Of a stretch of DNA of 64,000 bases, positions 62,205 to 64,000 are shown piece by piece (positions within the stretch are counted from its first letter, which is position 1; each line of letters starts with the position of its first letter). The stretch is from Inquilinus sp. KBS0705 (GTDB taxonomy: Bacteria > Bacteroidota > Bacteroidia > Sphingobacteriales > Sphingobacteriaceae): contig VCCI02000001.1 in assembly GCA_005938025.2 (NCBI GenBank), positions 1,426,001 to 1,490,000 of the forward strand. The letters are read 5' to 3'. Position numbers and translations under genes: made by a program. Under the pieces are notes generated by a model. That model was not told the DNA's origin. It searched no databases and was given only the letters and a program-made list of their open reading frames with translations.

Positions 62205-64000
62205 CTAATTAAAATCGAACCATAAAACGCCTTTTACCGGGGTGTAATTTAACTGCATATTTTTTTGACTTTGAGGGCCCAGCCTCTCTGCCGATTGAAA
62301 TTTAGTACCAATTGGACTAATGGTATTTAAAAATCCAATATTACCATCAGGGAAAGGAGGATTGGTGTTCTCATTTGTAGCCCCAGCAGGTTTTGCAGGC
62401 TTAAGCATTTGTAAAAAAATGCCTTTTTGCCCGGTATATACTGTAAATGGCACTTGCTTGTTTTGAACGGTTACCCAATAAAGCTCGTCGTAATAACCTT
62501 TAAATTCAGGGAAGTTCCAGCTTTCGCCGGTTATGGTATTGTTATAATTGTTGTGCCAAACACCAAATTGGGTGCCTTTGAGCCTGTTTTTCCAAACACG
62601 ATATGGGCCGCGGCCCTCCCATGTCATACCGGTTATTTGGTCTTCGGGGAAATTGAAGGTAATACCCGAAAAGTCAAACTCGCCTTTTTGGCTGTATTGA
62701 TAACTTAGCTTAACAAGCTTGCCAGGACTAAACACCCATTGGGCCGTAAATGAAGAATTGCCTTCGTATACCGCTTCTATGATAACATCTTCGCCCACAA
62801 TAGAATGCTTAAGCGTTTTAAGGCTTTGCTTTACACCAGCAAGCGCGGGCCCGCCAGATAACGCTAACTCGCCTTTTGCGGTGACTACTTTTTGTAAGTA
62901 ACCTGTAGTGGTATCAAAGTAGTACGTTATTTTGCCCTGCTTTACTAACAAGTTTTTATCATTTTCATGTAGTACAGCTAAATCTTTGTCGCTTTTTGAT
63001 ACCTTTTGGGCTATTGCTGATGGTTGGCTGAGTGCCCAGCTCCAGGTAAAAATTTCATTTTTACTCGCATCGTATGCGGTCACATACAAAGCATCGCTAC
63101 CGGATATTTTAAGGGGTAAATTCAGTGTGAGGTACCCCTTTGCTCCCGGCTCCAGGTTGATGGTTGCTGCCGTGCCGGCAGCATTTATTATTTGCTTTTC
63201 GTCTCCGGGCAATGGTAACGATACCAGCTTCCATTTAAAAGTGCACTTATTTAAATTGGTGTAGATATATTTATTCTCGACCAATAATTTACCGTCAAAC
63301 GCCTCGGGGATGGTCTTCATATCTATAGCCACCGGTGACCATATTTCTTTAATGGTATAAAAGCTGCCTTCCTTTTCGCGGTGCGGGCCTAATATGCCAT
63401 CTGGAGCGGCATTGCCCTGTATATCTATTTGCCCGTTACGATCTGTACGCGCTACCCCTTCATCATGAAAGGACCATAAGAAACCTCCGCCAAAATATGG
63501 GTGCTTGCTCATCATACTCCAAAAATCATCCAATCCGGCACCGTGCCCGCCATCTTCCAGGCCGTGCATAAACTCTGTAGGAAAAAACACCTCCTTACCA
63601 TATAATACACTGTTCACTATGTAATTATAATCAGGATAATGTTTAGTATCAGTACCATTAAATTTTTCCCATGGGTGAATCACCAAGCGGTTTTGCGGGT
63701 CGTATTTGGCATATTCGTTATCAAGGTCGTAATTAAAGCCCCCCTCGTTGCCATTGTCCCATATCACAATTGAGGGATGGTTAACATCCCTTACCACTAA
63801 TTCTTTTACCAACTTTTTACCTATCTCTGTATCGTATTTATCTTGCCAGCCGGTTAATTCGTCCAATACAAAAAGGCCCAACGAGTCGCATACATCCAAA
63901 AAATGCTGATCAGGTGGGTAATGCGACATCCTAACGGCATTCATATTCATCTCCTTCATCAGCTTTACATCAAGCAGGCTTATTTGCTTACTTAGCGCCC
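62205..64000 (-). CDS. Glycoside hydrolase family 2 enzyme (beta-galactosidase-like), 5' end outside window
   Basis: The frame is open to base 64000, so the N-terminal sugar-binding and immunoglobulin-like domains are missing. The catalytic TIM barrel is in view: LMKEMNMNAVRMSHYPPDQHFLDVCDSLGLFVLDE, the acid/base motif IWDNGNEGG, YGKEVFFPTEFMHG and MMSKHPYFGGGFLWSFHDEG. The C-terminal beta domains (GKLLVENKYIYTNL..., a beta-sandwich ending FTVYTGQKGIFLQML) match GH2 enzymes acting on beta-galactosides or related sugars. The nucleophile Glu may be in TEF. The longer tail with an NFWFD end is the usual Bacteroidota form. Exact substrate unknown. Confidence 0.9.
   Translation of the reverse strand, partial: ALSKQISLLDVKLMKEMNMNAVRMSHYPPDQHFLDVCDSLGLFVLDELTGWQDKYDTEIGKKLVKELVVRDVNHPSIVIWDNGNEGGFNYDLDNEYAKYDPQNRLVIHPWEKFNGTDTKHYPDYNYIVNSVLYGKEVFFPTEFMHGLEDGGHGAGLDDFWSMMSKHPYFGGGFLWSFHDEGVARTDRNGQIDIQGNAAPDGILGPHREKEGSFYTIKEIWSPVAIDMKTIPEAFDGKLLVENKYIYTNLNKCTFKWKLVSLPLPGDEKQIINAAGTAATINLEPGAKGYLTLNLPLKISGSDALYVTAYDASKNEIFTWSWALSQPSAIAQKVSKSDKDLAVLHENDKNLLVKQGKITYYFDTTTGYLQKVVTAKGELALSGGPALAGVKQSLKTLKHSIVGEDVIIEAVYEGNSSFTAQWVFSPGKLVKLSYQYSQKGEFDFSGITFNFPEDQITGMTWEGRGPYRVWKNRLKGTQFGVWHNNYNNTITGESWNFPEFKGYYDELYWVTVQNKQVPFTVYTGQKGIFLQMLKPAKPAGATNENTNPPFPDGNIGFLNTISPIGTKFQSAERLGPQSQKNMQLNYTPVKGVLWFDFN

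Overview
The window reads as a chromosomal segment of a Bacteroidota bacterium, most likely Sphingobacteriaceae and Mucilaginibacter- or Pedobacter-like. This is inferred from the gene set (PorP/SprF protein, DUF3822-rsmD pair, MG2/TonB-plug proteins, GH2 enzyme), from TAnnTTTG-type -7 promoter boxes, from weak Shine-Dalgarno signals, and from moderate-to-low GC. There is no transposase, phage gene, rRNA or CRISPR array. The only RNA gene is one tRNA-Lys. Three palindromic dispersed repeats lie between genes. Region 1-13.2 kb: mostly minus-strand housekeeping genes, namely a secreted dipeptidase, an acyl-CoA carboxylase beta subunit, a LOG-family hydrolase, guaB, an M16 peptidase pair (one active, one inactive subunit) and clpB, then a plus-strand membrane histidine kinase. 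Region 13.4-23.9 kb: a RecD-like helicase, then a compact plus-strand chain DUF3822-rsmD-nudK-DUF4406 whose genes overlap, then coaD, a NUDIX gene squeezed between two oppositely oriented neighbours, pyrE, a START-like protein, an ABC-F ATPase with one fully degenerate ATP site, tRNA-Lys, a calcium-loop-repeat lipoprotein and a beta carbonic anhydrase. Region 24-36 kb: bestrophin, a universal stress protein, an OmpR-type two-component pair, a GyrI-like protein, a secreted beta-helix protein, an S41 peptidase, and a three-gene set with two Tat-exported enzymes (FAD amine oxidase and PLP aminotransferase) plus a secreted Hint-domain protein. Region 36-47 kb: a minus-strand five-gene operon (HD-PycTM membrane protein, ppk1, beta-propeller lipoprotein, a protein joining a kinase-like domain to an outer-membrane barrel, GNAT). 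It is divergent from a two-gene operon encoding a diadenylate-cyclase-like protein and a GAF-domain protein. Together they look like a nucleotide and polyphosphate signalling neighbourhood. Region 47-58 kb: a five-gene minus-strand operon for peptide export and disulfide chemistry (a VKOR/thioredoxin fusion with an inactive C39-like domain, two paralogous MG2/TonB-plug proteins without a barrel, a C39-peptidase ABC exporter, an HlyD adaptor). No cargo peptide is visible. Region 58.4-64 kb: an MFS transporter, an orphan PorP/SprF protein, an NHL-repeat lipoprotein and the 3' part of a glycoside hydrolase family 2 gene that runs off the end. The best candidates for undescribed biology are the 36-47 kb signalling locus, the kinase-like/barrel fusion inside it, the barrel-less plug/C39/VKOR operon, and the Tat/Tat/Hint trio.
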